This document shows positions 28,708 to 37,021 of a stretch of DNA of 41,242 nucleotides, piece by piece; the first letter of the stretch is position 1; each line of letters starts with the position of its first letter. The position numbers and the translations under genes were made by a program. Below the pieces are notes generated by a model, which made no database searches, was not told where the DNA came from, and saw nothing but the letters and a program-made list of their open reading frames with translations. Source of the stretch: an uncultured Chloracidobacterium sp. (GTDB taxonomy: Bacteria > Acidobacteriota > Blastocatellia > Chloracidobacteriales > Chloracidobacteriaceae); NCBI GenBank assembly GCA_937966115.1, contig CALCKX010000064.1, positions 1-41,242 on the forward strand, given 5' to 3'.

Positions 28708-29879
28708 GCGGCGAGAATACGCTCGTAGGCGGTTAGCAGCTTTTGCGCCACCCGATCCCAGGTGTAGTGGTCAAGGATGAACGCCCGCGCCCGCGCGCCC
28801 ATGGCGCGCGCCGCGGCGGGGTCGGACAATAACGCGTCGAGCGCTTCCGCGAGCGCCTTGGTCGAGGCGTCCACGATGCGCGCCGCGTCGGCCACGCCGG
28901 CTTCCGGGAAGTTGCAGCCGGCGGTCATGATGGTCGGCGCGCCCGCCGCCAGACACATCAGAATGCCCATGCTGAAGCCCTCGGAATAGGACGGCGCGAC
29001 ATGCAGCTCGACGCTGCGCAGCATGGCGTAGAGCGGGGGGCCGCTCATCCAGCCGGCAAACGTCACGGCCTCCAGGCATCCGGCGTCAATGAAAAACTGC
29101 CTCGCGCGCGGCAGAAAGCCAACGTTGTCCTGCCCGACGACAAGCAAGTGGGTTTCCGGATGCTTGGCATGAACGCGCGCAAAGGCCGGGGCCAGCAGGT
29201 CCAAGCCTTTCTTGGGATCAATCCGCCCGAAAAATAGGATGAGACGCTTGCCGCGCAACGTCGGATGGACCGCGTAAAACGCCTCGCGGTCGGGCAAGGC
29301 TTCAAACTCCTCTCGGCGCAAGCCATTGGGAATCAGCTCGACGGGCGCGCCCAGGTCAAGCGCGCTGATGTGCTCCGCTTCCCGCGAAGCCGTCGCCTGA
29401 ATCAGCCGCGCCCCGCGCAGGCCTGGACGCTCGATCCATTCATAATAGACGCGCTTCTTCCAGGCTTTATAAGCCAGCGCCCATGGCTCCAGCATCCCGT
29501 GCGGCGTGGTGACGTAGGGCAGTCCCAAGCGGCGGCAGCCAAGTTGCACGGCTGCGATCAGCGGCGCAAAAATGGAGTGCGTATGAACCAGGTCATAGTC
29601 TCGCCCGTGCCGCCAGAACCATTGCGCGAGCGCGGGGCTGAGGATGAAATCCCTACGATGCCAGCAGGGGAAGTACATAACTCGGCAGCCGTCTTCCTCG
29701 AGCCAGGCGCGGCGCGGCACCGCTCGACGCCGGTCGCCGTCAGCATCCGTGGTGATGATGTCGGCCGTCGCGCCGGCCCGCCGGACAGCCTGGGAAAGCT
29801 CCCGAACGACTTTCGCGATGCCGCCATACTTCGCGCCCAAGTAAGGAACGACAAATAGAATCCGCATGGACTCCGCCAT
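28704..29879 (-). CDS. GT4 glycosyltransferase of the polysaccharide cluster
   Basis: 391 aa. The ATG at 29879 abuts the upstream stop (TGA then ATG); an internal ATG four codons later gives MRILFVVPYLGAKYGGIAKVVRELSQAVRR, the conserved GT4 start, and could also be used. The family features are HTHSIFAPLIAA, TPHGMLEPWAL, FFGRIDPKKGLDLLAPAF and the donor-site PSYSEGFSMGILMCLAAGAPTIMT. PHGMLE is common in colanic-acid type glycosyltransferases. Its product sugar is not deducible. It overlaps the WcaF-like gene by ATGA, supporting sequential action on one glycan. Confidence 0.88.
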   Translation of the reverse strand: MAESMRILFVVPYLGAKYGGIAKVVRELSQAVRRAGATADIITTDADGDRRRAVPRRAWLEEDGCRVMYFPCWHRRDFILSPALAQWFWRHGRDYDLVHTHSIFAPLIAAVQLGCRRLGLPYVTTPHGMLEPWALAYKAWKKRVYYEWIERPGLRGARLIQATASREAEHISALDLGAPVELIPNGLRREEFEALPDREAFYAVHPTLRGKRLILFFGRIDPKKGLDLLAPAFARVHAKHPETHLLVVGQDNVGFLPRARQFFIDAGCLEAVTFAGWMSGPPLYAMLRSVELHVAPSYSEGFSMGILMCLAAGAPTIMTAGCNFPEAGVADAARIVDASTKALAEALDALLSDPAAARAMGARARAFILDHYTWDRVAQKLLTAYERILAA

Positions 29880-30815
29880 TCAGGAAAGAAGCTGCGCCGC
29901 CCGCATCCACGCGACGGTCTGCCGAATGCCCTCGGCCAGGGCGGTCGTCGGGCGCCAGCCAAAGGCGTCGAGCGCCGCCCGGCAGTCGAGGCAGACGCGG
30001 GGCGCGTCAATGCGCCGCGCCGGCTCATAGCGAACCGCCGGCGACCGGCCCAGGGCGTCTCCGATTGCCGCGACCAGCTCATTCAGGCTGTAGCCGCGCC
30101 CGCCCCCCAAGTTGAACACGCGATTGACGCCCCGCTCGCCAAGCGCAGCCTGCGCGAGCGGCTCGATCATATCCGTGACAAAAAAGAAATCGCGGCTGGC
30201 TTGTCCGTCGCCAAAGATGACGATGGGCTCGTCGCGCAAGGCGCGGTAGAGGAAAACCGCCACGGCGCCCTGCCGTCCGAGCGGGTTTTGGCGCGGGCCA
30301 TAGGGCACCGACGGCCGAAAGACGACATATTCGAGCCCATAGAGATGGGCGTACGCCCCAAGGTATTTTTCGACCGCCAGCTTCGTCACGCCATAGGCGT
30401 TGATGGGATGGGTCGGGTGATCTTCAGCGATGGCGTCCGCGCGAGGCAAGCCATAGACCGTTCCGCCGGACGAGACATAAATCACGCGCCGGACGCCGGT
30501 TTCGCGGCAGGCATCGAGGAGGGCGACGGTTGGCGCCAGATTTGACTCGATGTCGGCCAGCGGATGGCGCGTCGCGCTTTCGTGAATCGAGCTCCAGGCA
30601 AGGTGGTAAACCGTCTCGATGCCGAAGTCAGTCAGCGCGTTGCGAACCAGGTCGCGGTCAGACAAATTCCCTGAGACGACCCTGACGCCTGGCGGAGCTG
30701 GATCGTAACGCCGCTCCCGGCGATCAAAGACGACGACCGCCGCCTGCCGCGCCAGCCGGTCAACCAGGTGCGAGCCAATAAACCCGTTGCCGCCGGTGAC
30801 TAGAATACTCGCCAT
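29880..30815 (-). CDS. NAD-dependent nucleotide-sugar epimerase/dehydratase (extended SDR)
   Basis: 311 aa. The ATG at 30815 gives MASILVTGGNGFIGSHLVDRLA, the Rossmann start; the open frame beyond this covers the gap and the end of the polymerase gene. Visible features are the TGGxGFIGSHL cofactor site, the Ser of VSSGGTVYG and the YGVTK catalytic Tyr-Lys pair. The substrate region is RPSVPYGPRQNPLGRQGAVAVF. It belongs to the GalE/RfbB-like extended SDRs and probably makes a UDP- or dTDP-sugar for the surrounding glycosyltransferases. The exact reaction is unresolved. No strong Shine-Dalgarno precedes the ATG. Confidence 0.88.
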   Translation of the reverse strand: MASILVTGGNGFIGSHLVDRLARQAAVVVFDRRERRYDPAPPGVRVVSGNLSDRDLVRNALTDFGIETVYHLAWSSIHESATRHPLADIESNLAPTVALLDACRETGVRRVIYVSSGGTVYGLPRADAIAEDHPTHPINAYGVTKLAVEKYLGAYAHLYGLEYVVFRPSVPYGPRQNPLGRQGAVAVFLYRALRDEPIVIFGDGQASRDFFFVTDMIEPLAQAALGERGVNRVFNLGGGRGYSLNELVAAIGDALGRSPAVRYEPARRIDAPRVCLDCRAALDAFGWRPTTALAEGIRQTVAWMRAAQLLS

Positions 30816-30841
30816 GCCGCGTCGCGTGGTCGAAGAAAGCT

Positions 30842-32152
30842 TCAGACTCGGGCCGGAACGGTCTCCGGCGGCGTCCAGGAGGCGGGCTGGCGAGTCTTCT
30901 TTAGCAGGTCCCGATTCAGCCACGCGAAGAGCAGCACCGTCACGGACGACATGCCCAGCCAAGCGTAAATGCCCGGCAAGTCGCCGCCGCGCAGCAGCGG
31001 GATCAGCCAGGCGACAAACAAGCCCCGCAGCACAGTGTAAACAAAGGGATGCAGGCCAACCATCCACTTGGTCAGGGAAGCGAAAGCCAGCCCGTAGAGC
31101 AGGGCCAGGACGGCGATGCCGATCACGCCGCCCTCGCCGTAGAACGAGCCGTAAATGGACTGCGAAATGCCCAGCATCCCTTGCGACTCGTCGCGCAGGC
31201 CGAGCTTGTTGATGTATCCGCCAACCGGCTTGTCGGGCCAGAGACTGCGCGGAATAGGTCGCGTCATCACCTCGAAGTGCTCCAGGCCAAGCGTAAAGTC
31301 CATGAGTTCGGGGTAAACAAACCGGACGATCACGAAGCCATCCAGCATATTGGCATCCTCGCCGGCGAGCAGCCGATCCCAGGAGCCGCCGGTATTCTGG
31401 AGAGCCGATAGGCGGTCATTCACGTCATTGGATTGGCGCGCCGCGCCCGCCAGGCTGAAGGCCAGCACGGAAACCGCGAACCCAAGCGCAAGCGCCACGG
31501 CGCGCTTGCGTGGCGCGTAAAAGAGCGAAAGCGTCACGGCGATCCCGACGACCAATCCAACGAACTGAAATCGCAGAAACGCGCCGAAGTTGTTGTAGGC
31601 CGCAGCCGCCACGATGGCGAGGCAAACCGCCTTCTGAAACGACGTTTCAAGCGCCCCAAAGCGCCAGGCGGCGACCAACAGCGTCGCCATGCCGACGAGT
31701 GTCAGCGGAAACAGGTACACATAGCTGCTGTTGGTCACCACGAAGGCCGCGCTGCGGGCGTACTCGCTGAGAATGAAAAAGACAATGCCCAGCGCGAGAA
31801 GCGAAGTGACGGTTCGCTGCGGAAGCGTCCGCAAGCCTGTCGGGACGATTACCGGCAGCTTTTGCCGCATGTTGGCGCAGTAAGACGCCAGGAGCGTAAA
31901 TTCCCCGAAGGCGATGTACGGCAATACTTCCAGAGCGTCCTCATCGGTGATGGGCGGCAAGCCGAAGGTATAGACGGTCTCCACCCACTCGCCCCATCCC
32001 TGCGTCACGGCAAAATACCGATAAGAGCTGAAAAACATCGTCAGTCCGGCAATGATGAGCGGCGTTTCATCATTTCGCCGAAAGAACCACGCGATGGAAA
32101 ACGCCAGCAAGGCGGACTGAATGAGAGCGATGAGCGGGAAGAGCGTATCCAT
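30842..32152 (-). CDS. O-antigen polymerase/oligosaccharide-repeat-unit polymerase-like membrane protein
   Basis: 436 aa, about ten to twelve hydrophobic helices, one large periplasmic loop at roughly residues 225-335. The loop contains RPIPRSLWPDKPVGGYIN, followed by GSFYGEGGVIGI at the next helix, the pattern seen in Wzy-type oligosaccharide repeat unit polymerases. It would polymerise undecaprenyl-linked repeat units at the outer face of the inner membrane. No flippase (Wzx) or chain-length protein (Wzz) is in the window. AGGA lies just before the ATG at 32152. The family is diverse in sequence, so the assignment rests on topology, the PRxxWPxKP loop and context. Confidence 0.78.
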   Translation of the reverse strand: MDTLFPLIALIQSALLAFSIAWFFRRNDETPLIIAGLTMFFSSYRYFAVTQGWGEWVETVYTFGLPPITDEDALEVLPYIAFGEFTLLASYCANMRQKLPVIVPTGLRTLPQRTVTSLLALGIVFFILSEYARSAAFVVTNSSYVYLFPLTLVGMATLLVAAWRFGALETSFQKAVCLAIVAAAAYNNFGAFLRFQFVGLVVGIAVTLSLFYAPRKRAVALALGFAVSVLAFSLAGAARQSNDVNDRLSALQNTGGSWDRLLAGEDANMLDGFVIVRFVYPELMDFTLGLEHFEVMTRPIPRSLWPDKPVGGYINKLGLRDESQGMLGISQSIYGSFYGEGGVIGIAVLALLYGLAFASLTKWMVGLHPFVYTVLRGLFVAWLIPLLRGGDLPGIYAWLGMSSVTVLLFAWLNRDLLKKTRQPASWTPPETVPARV

Positions 32153-32168
32153 TGATGTCCTGCGGCCG

Positions 32169-33383
32169 TCAGACAGCTTCGAGCAAGGCTTGCCAGCGAG
32201 CGCCGTAAGCGTCCCAAGTGTACGCCTCCGCCTTTCGCCGCGCTAGCCGTCCCATTTCAAAGACCTGGTCAGGCCGAGCCAGCGCCGCTTCCATCACGGC
32301 TTGTAGTCGCGCGGCGTCGCCAGCCGCCATCAGCCAGCCGTCCCGGCCGTCTTCAATCAGGTCTGGCCCCGCTGTCGCGTCCGAGGCAATCGCCGGCACG
32401 CCGCAGGCCATCGCCTCCAGCGCCACTAGCCCAAAGCCTTCAAAGTAGCTAGGAAACGCCAAGACATCGCAGTTCCGAATGATGTCCGGCAGGTCGCGGT
32501 GCGGGCGCTTGCCCAAAACGCGCAATCCCGGCAAGTCCGGTATCAGCCCTCTGATGGTCGGCGTGGCCGGCCCGACTAGCCACAGCTCGGCCCGCCGCGG
32601 CGCCAGCTTGCGCCAGACGTCGAGCAGCAGCGGCAGGCCCTTGCGCGCAGTCAGCGATCCCAGGAACAGAAACCGAAAAGGCTGCCCGCCCTCGGGCGAG
32701 GAGCGCGGCGCGAAGGCGTCCAGGTCCACGCCATACGGATTGACGATGATTTTGGCTTCCGGCACGCCGAGCGCCAGCAGCGACCGCTTGGTGAAGCTGC
32801 TAGCGACGACAATTGCCGTTGCCAGCTCGTGTTCTTTTTGCTCGCGCGCCAGCATTTCGGGCAGCGGCGGCGCGACGCTCTCGCGCCAGTCCGGGTAGCG
32901 AGCGGCGACGGCTTCAAACGTCTGTTTCTTCCACAGCGGATGGGCGATGCTCTGATCCAAAATGAAAGGCTTGCCTAAATCGCGGCACCGGTCGGCGAGA
33001 ATCCACGATGACGTATCAAACCCAATGACGGCATCGGCCGCGCGCAAAGCCCAGGTCGGCAACTTGGCCTGAAATCGGGCATTGCGGGCGAGAAAAATCT
33101 CCAGCGCGGGCTTTCCGCGTCGCACGGCCCAGAGCGCCGCCAGCTCGCGCCACGGTTGCAGGCGCAGCGACTCGCGCGGGACGCCCGCCAGCAGCCGATT
33201 CCCGAGCCGCTCGCGGATAGCGCTCGACTTCATCAGCCAGCGCGCCCACCAGGCCTCTTCCCGGGCGGCCAGGCCAGTCCAGAAACTGTCCAGCAGGTCT
33301 CGCTTCGCCAACTGGCGCGCCAGTTGAAAGGCATGCTGCGTTCCCGGATGCGCGAGTAAAGCCTTTTTCGACACAGCTTGCAT
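32169..33383 (-). CDS. GT4 glycosyltransferase of the polysaccharide cluster
   Basis: 404 aa. The N-domain is atypical and short on recognisable motifs (ALLAHPGTQHAFQLARQLAKRDLLDSFWTGL), but the C-domain is a standard GT4: VNPYGVDLDAF, FLFLGSLTARKGLPLLLDVWRKL, the nucleotide-sugar site PSYFEGFGLVALEAMACGVPAIASDATAGPDLI and a closing helix. It lies 16 nt before the polymerase gene and 21 nt after the FkbM gene in the same direction. Sugar and linkage are unknown. Confidence 0.87.
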   Translation of the reverse strand: MQAVSKKALLAHPGTQHAFQLARQLAKRDLLDSFWTGLAAREEAWWARWLMKSSAIRERLGNRLLAGVPRESLRLQPWRELAALWAVRRGKPALEIFLARNARFQAKLPTWALRAADAVIGFDTSSWILADRCRDLGKPFILDQSIAHPLWKKQTFEAVAARYPDWRESVAPPLPEMLAREQKEHELATAIVVASSFTKRSLLALGVPEAKIIVNPYGVDLDAFAPRSSPEGGQPFRFLFLGSLTARKGLPLLLDVWRKLAPRRAELWLVGPATPTIRGLIPDLPGLRVLGKRPHRDLPDIIRNCDVLAFPSYFEGFGLVALEAMACGVPAIASDATAGPDLIEDGRDGWLMAAGDAARLQAVMEAALARPDQVFEMGRLARRKAEAYTWDAYGARWQALLEAV

Positions 33384-33404
33384 CCCGCGCGCGGCGGCTA
33401 GGCG

Positions 33405-34100
33405 TTACAGGCGGGTTGTCACCCAACAGGTTGGAATCGTCCGGGCTTCGGGGCCAAACAGCCAGTGCGGCTTGAGCCGATGCACCTCGACGACCCGCCC
33501 TGCCGTTTGCAACCGGTCGAGCACCGGCTCCAGCAGGCGCTCGCCATGCACTTCCACCAGCCACTGCGCCGGCTCGCCCAAAAGCCGGCTCGCCCCGTCC
33601 AGCACGTCAACCTCGGCGCCTTCGACATCCACCTTGACCAGCGCCGGACGACCAGCCAGGAACGGGCGGGCGTCCAGGGCGGCGTCGAGCGTCATGGTCG
33701 TTCCGTCATTCGTCGCGCCGACGTAAGCCGGCAGAAACTCAAACGTCGCCCCGGCGTAAGCGCCGGGCCAGGCGCGTTCCGGGCGGGTGAGCTGCTCCCT
33801 CAGGGCAAGGTTGTCGCTCAGGCCCGGCTCAAACGCCACGATATGCGGACGCCCCCCGCGGCCCAGAATGGCCGTCGCGCAACCGTACGTGAAGTAGCCG
33901 TCGTTAGCCCCGACATCCCAAACCGCCTCAACCCGCTTGAGCGCCGTCTCCAGCCAGGCGTTGAGGACATGCTCGTACGCGCCGAGAATTTTGCGCTTCG
34001 AATGCGCTGGATTGAGAACGAGCCGGGCGCCGCGAAAAGGTCCCGCCAAAATCGTCACCGGAACCGGCGAGCGCTTCATGAGGAGCGCCATCCAGCTCAT
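33405..34100 (-). CDS. FkbM-family methyltransferase
   Basis: 231 aa. SAM-binding motif VWDVGANDGYFTYGCA near residues 60-75, then IVAFEPGLSDNLALREQL and the late LVKVDVEGAEVDVLDGASRLL, the FkbM-family signature. Such enzymes often O-methylate sugars in polysaccharide clusters. The ATG at 34100 overlaps the argB stop (ATGA), so its translation is coupled to the arginine gene. That makes it the exact hinge between the arginine and glycan parts of the operon. Substrate inferred only from context. Confidence 0.87.
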   Translation of the reverse strand: MSWMALLMKRSPVPVTILAGPFRGARLVLNPAHSKRKILGAYEHVLNAWLETALKRVEAVWDVGANDGYFTYGCATAILGRGGRPHIVAFEPGLSDNLALREQLTRPERAWPGAYAGATFEFLPAYVGATNDGTTMTLDAALDARPFLAGRPALVKVDVEGAEVDVLDGASRLLGEPAQWLVEVHGERLLEPVLDRLQTAGRVVEVHRLKPHWLFGPEARTIPTCWVTTRL

Positions 34101-35005
34101 GACTCGCCATTCGGCGAAGCGCCGTGGCCGTTGATGGTAATCATCGTGCCGTCCCCTTCTTCAGTGAAAATTTCCCGCAGCAACGCCCCAGCCTTCATGC
34201 CATTGATGACATGAACCGAATGGACGCCAGAGTGCAACGCGCGGGCGGCAGCTTCCAGCTTAGGCAGCATCCCGCCGACAATCCGCCCCGACGTCATCAG
34301 GGCGGCAGTCTGCCGAAGCGTCAGGCGGCTGATAAGCTCGCCCTTTTCATCGAGCACGCCATCCGCATTCGTCGCCAGAACCAGCTTTTCAGCCTGCATT
34401 TCAGCCGCAATCGCGGAGGCGACCGTATCGGCGTTGACATTGTAAATGTCCCCGTCCTCATCCGCCGCCAATGACGCCATCACCGGCACGAAATCCTTCT
34501 CGATGAGCGTGTCCAGCAAGCGCGTATCCACATCAAGGATTTCCCCCACGTAGCCGTAGTCCACGGTCTGCGGCTTGCCGGTTTCCAGATTGAGAACGAC
34601 CTGCGGCAGGCGCTTGCGCGCCGTCAGAATGTTGCCGTCCACGCCGCTCAGCCCTACCGCCGGCACGCCGGCCTGCCGTAGCGCCCCCAAAATTTCAACG
34701 TTGACCTTGCCGCCAAAGACCATCTTGACCACATCGAGCGCGCGCTTGTCCGTAACGCGCCGGCCGTTGATGGTTTTGGGCTTGATGCCAAGCTGCTGGC
34801 TCAGCTCGTTGGCCTGCAGGCCGCCGCCATGGACGGCCACCACGCGAATGCCGACCTGCGCGCACAGCGCCAGCTCTTCGCAGAAGGAATCCAGCGTCGC
34901 CTCTTCAGCGGCGACTTTCCCGCCAAACTTCACGACGAAGGTCTTGCCCTTGAAACGATTGATATACGGGAGCGCCTCCCGCAGCACATTCGCGTCAAAT
35001 CCCAT
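34097..35005 (-). CDS. argB: N-acetylglutamate (or N-acylglutamate) kinase
   Basis: 302 aa from the ATG at 35005; a GTG at 35020 adds five residues. Amino-acid-kinase fold: FVVKFGGKVAAEE at the phosphate-binding start, AVHGGGLQANELSQQLG, the central NVNADTVASAIAAEMQAEKLVLATNADGVLDEKGELISRLT and MLPKLEAAARALHSGVHSVHVING. It phosphorylates the N-acylated glutamate in the second step of arginine synthesis. Because the neighbouring carbamoyltransferase is of the N-acylornithine type, the acyl group might be acetyl or succinyl; the sequence alone does not decide this. It follows that gene by 25 nt. Confidence 0.93.
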   Translation of the reverse strand: MGFDANVLREALPYINRFKGKTFVVKFGGKVAAEEATLDSFCEELALCAQVGIRVVAVHGGGLQANELSQQLGIKPKTINGRRVTDKRALDVVKMVFGGKVNVEILGALRQAGVPAVGLSGVDGNILTARKRLPQVVLNLETGKPQTVDYGYVGEILDVDTRLLDTLIEKDFVPVMASLAADEDGDIYNVNADTVASAIAAEMQAEKLVLATNADGVLDEKGELISRLTLRQTAALMTSGRIVGGMLPKLEAAARALHSGVHSVHVINGMKAGALLREIFTEEGDGTMITINGHGASPNGES

Positions 35006-35030
35006 GGCGTTTCCGATCACACCCGACGTT

Positions 35031-35978
35031 TCAGATCAAATTCAAGCAGTGCAGCAAAATGGATTTCTGAACGTGTAGCCGGTTTTCAGCCTCGTCGTAA
35101 CAGTCGTTTTGCGCCGATTCGAGGATGGCATCCGCGACCTCGACGTTGCGCCGCAGCGGCAGGCAGTGCAGAAATCGCGCTCGACCGAGCTTCTCCGGCG
35201 TCAGCATCCAGCTTCGATAGCGCGCCGGCGGCGGCGCCCCATAGCTTTCGAGCGAAGTCCAGGACTTGGCATACACCACATCCTGGTCGGCCAGCGCCGC
35301 CTGGTCATGAACGACCTCGACGCCCGGCAACCGGGCCATCACCGGGTCAGGCAGGGAGAAGCCCGGCGGCGCGACGATGGTCAGCCGACAGCCAAGCTGG
35401 GCGGCGGCCAGCGCGAAGGAGTTGGGCACGGCGGCAGGCAGCGCCTTGATGTGCGGCGTCCAAGCCAGCGCCACGCGCAAGTCGTCAGTGCGCCCAAAGC
35501 GCTCGCGGATGGTCATCATATCGGCCATCGCTTGGCAGGGGTGATACAGCGCCGACTCGAGGTTGATCACCGGAACCGAGGCGTGCCGGCGAAAGGCCTC
35601 CAGCGCCGGATCGGCCAGATCGTCCTCGATGCGCTTGAGCGATGGAAAGCTCCGCACAGCGAGAACGTCGAAATACCGCGATAAAACGCGCGCCGCGTCG
35701 GCGACATGTTCAGGCTTATCGCCATCCATGACCGCGCCATCGAGCCATTCCAAATTCCACGCGCCGCGCCCGACTTCGAGCGTTACCGACGCGCCGCCGA
35801 GCTGCGCGATCCCGACGGCGAAGCTGGCCCGCGTGCGCAGGGAGCTATCGAAAAAAATCAACGCCACGGATCGCCCGGCAAGCGCCTGCGAGCGCTGCCC
35901 GCGATGCGCTATGGCATGCGTCAATATGGCTTCGAGCGTTGAACGGTCATACTCGCTCGCGTCTATGAAGTGTCTCAT
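35031..35978 (-). CDS. argF': N-acylornithine (acetyl- or succinyl-) carbamoyltransferase, ArgF' type
   Basis: 315 aa. The carbamoyl-phosphate site SSLRTR is at 45-50, with HPCQ at 146-149 and HCLP at 271-274. Unlike canonical ornithine carbamoyltransferase (which has a DVWxSMG-type loop), it has WNLEW at 74-78, VMDGDKPEHV at 83-92, PVINLESALYHPCQ, PAAVPNSFALA and YAKSW...SYG at 236-246. This is the pattern of the N-acetyl/N-succinyl-ornithine enzymes of Xanthomonas and Bacteroides. Pro89 sits where a Pro is reported to favour N-succinylornithine and a Glu N-acetylornithine. So the likely product is an N-acylcitrulline, to be deacylated before ArgG. It overlaps argC by ATGA. Confidence 0.85.
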   Translation of the reverse strand: MRHFIDASEYDRSTLEAILTHAIAHRGQRSQALAGRSVALIFFDSSLRTRASFAVGIAQLGGASVTLEVGRGAWNLEWLDGAVMDGDKPEHVADAARVLSRYFDVLAVRSFPSLKRIEDDLADPALEAFRRHASVPVINLESALYHPCQAMADMMTIRERFGRTDDLRVALAWTPHIKALPAAVPNSFALAAAQLGCRLTIVAPPGFSLPDPVMARLPGVEVVHDQAALADQDVVYAKSWTSLESYGAPPPARYRSWMLTPEKLGRARFLHCLPLRRNVEVADAILESAQNDCYDEAENRLHVQKSILLHCLNLI

Positions 35979-37012
35979 GGATTCATCGCCCGGAGCGTCA
36001 GGCCGGCCCTTTCAGGCAGGCCCATCATAAGGTTGAAGCATTGCACGGCTTGCCCGGCGCCGCCCTTGAGCACATTGTCGATCGCCGCCCACGCCACGGC
36101 GACGCGTCCCTGAGCGGCCACCCCGAGGTCGCAGTAGTTCGTTCCAACCGCCCATTTGATGTTGGGCGGCTCGTCGCGCAGGCGAATGAATGGCGCGTCG
36201 GCGTAGCGCTCAGCGTAAATCGCGCGCAGCGCCGCGCTTGAAATCGTCTGGCTGAGCCGAGCATAGACGGTGATGAGCATGCCGCGCGCAAAAGGCCCGG
36301 AGTGCGGCTGAAAGACAAAGGACGCCGGGCGTCCCGCCGCCCGCTCCAGGGCTTGCGCAATTTCGGGAACGTGGCGATGGGTAAACGGCTCGTAAGCGAA
36401 AAGCGCGTTGGCGCGAAAGGGATGGTGCGTCGTGGCGCGCGGCGCGACGCCAGCCCCGGAAGAGCCGGTGACGCCGTTGACAAACGCCTCTTCGAGCAAG
36501 CCTGAGGCGACCAGCGGGAAGAGCGCCAGCGTCGCCGCCGTGGCGAAGCAGCCGGGCGCGGCGACATGGCGCGCCGCCCGGATGTCGGATCGAAACAGCT
36601 CCGGCAGCCCATAGGCGAAGCGCGTTAGCCACGCCTCGGCCGCGTGCGGTCGCCCATAGGTCGCCGCGTAAGTCGCTGGATCGCGCAGCCTGAAGTCAGC
36701 CGAGGCGTCAATGACGCGCCGCCCCTCGGCAATCGCGTCAATGCGCGTCATGGCTTCGCCGTTCGGCAGAGCCAGGAAAACGACTTCCGCCGCGCCAATC
36801 TCGTCCAGCGGCGCGAGGACAAAATCCGCGCCGGCCAGGTTCGGATGAATCGCGGCTAACGCCTTGCCGGCCGAATCCCGACCGGTCAGGGCGACAATTT
36901 CAGCGTGTGGATGATCGAGCAACAGGCGGACAAGCTCGCCGCCAATATAACCGGATGCGCCGACGACGGCGACGCGCAAAGGCGCGGCCGGCGCGGATGG
37001 AGCTTCAGCCAT
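35975..37012 (-). CDS. argC: N-acetyl-gamma-glutamyl-phosphate reductase
   Basis: 345 aa. An NADP-binding Rossmann start, RVAVVGASGYIGGELVRLLLDHP, follows an 11-residue Ala/Pro-rich lead. The catalytic Cys155 lies in APGCFATAA. LPNGEAM and SSGAGVAPRATTHHPFRANALFAYEPFTHRHVPEI are also family-typical. It reduces acyl-glutamyl phosphate to the semialdehyde, the step after ArgB. It starts 9 nt after the stop of the P-loop gene, with no strong Shine-Dalgarno, consistent with coupled translation. Confidence 0.95.
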   Translation of the reverse strand: MAEAPSAPAAPLRVAVVGASGYIGGELVRLLLDHPHAEIVALTGRDSAGKALAAIHPNLAGADFVLAPLDEIGAAEVVFLALPNGEAMTRIDAIAEGRRVIDASADFRLRDPATYAATYGRPHAAEAWLTRFAYGLPELFRSDIRAARHVAAPGCFATAATLALFPLVASGLLEEAFVNGVTGSSGAGVAPRATTHHPFRANALFAYEPFTHRHVPEIAQALERAAGRPASFVFQPHSGPFARGMLITVYARLSQTISSAALRAIYAERYADAPFIRLRDEPPNIKWAVGTNYCDLGVAAQGRVAVAWAAIDNVLKGGAGQAVQCFNLMMGLPERAGLTLRAMNP

Positions 37013-37021
37013 TCGTTACAT

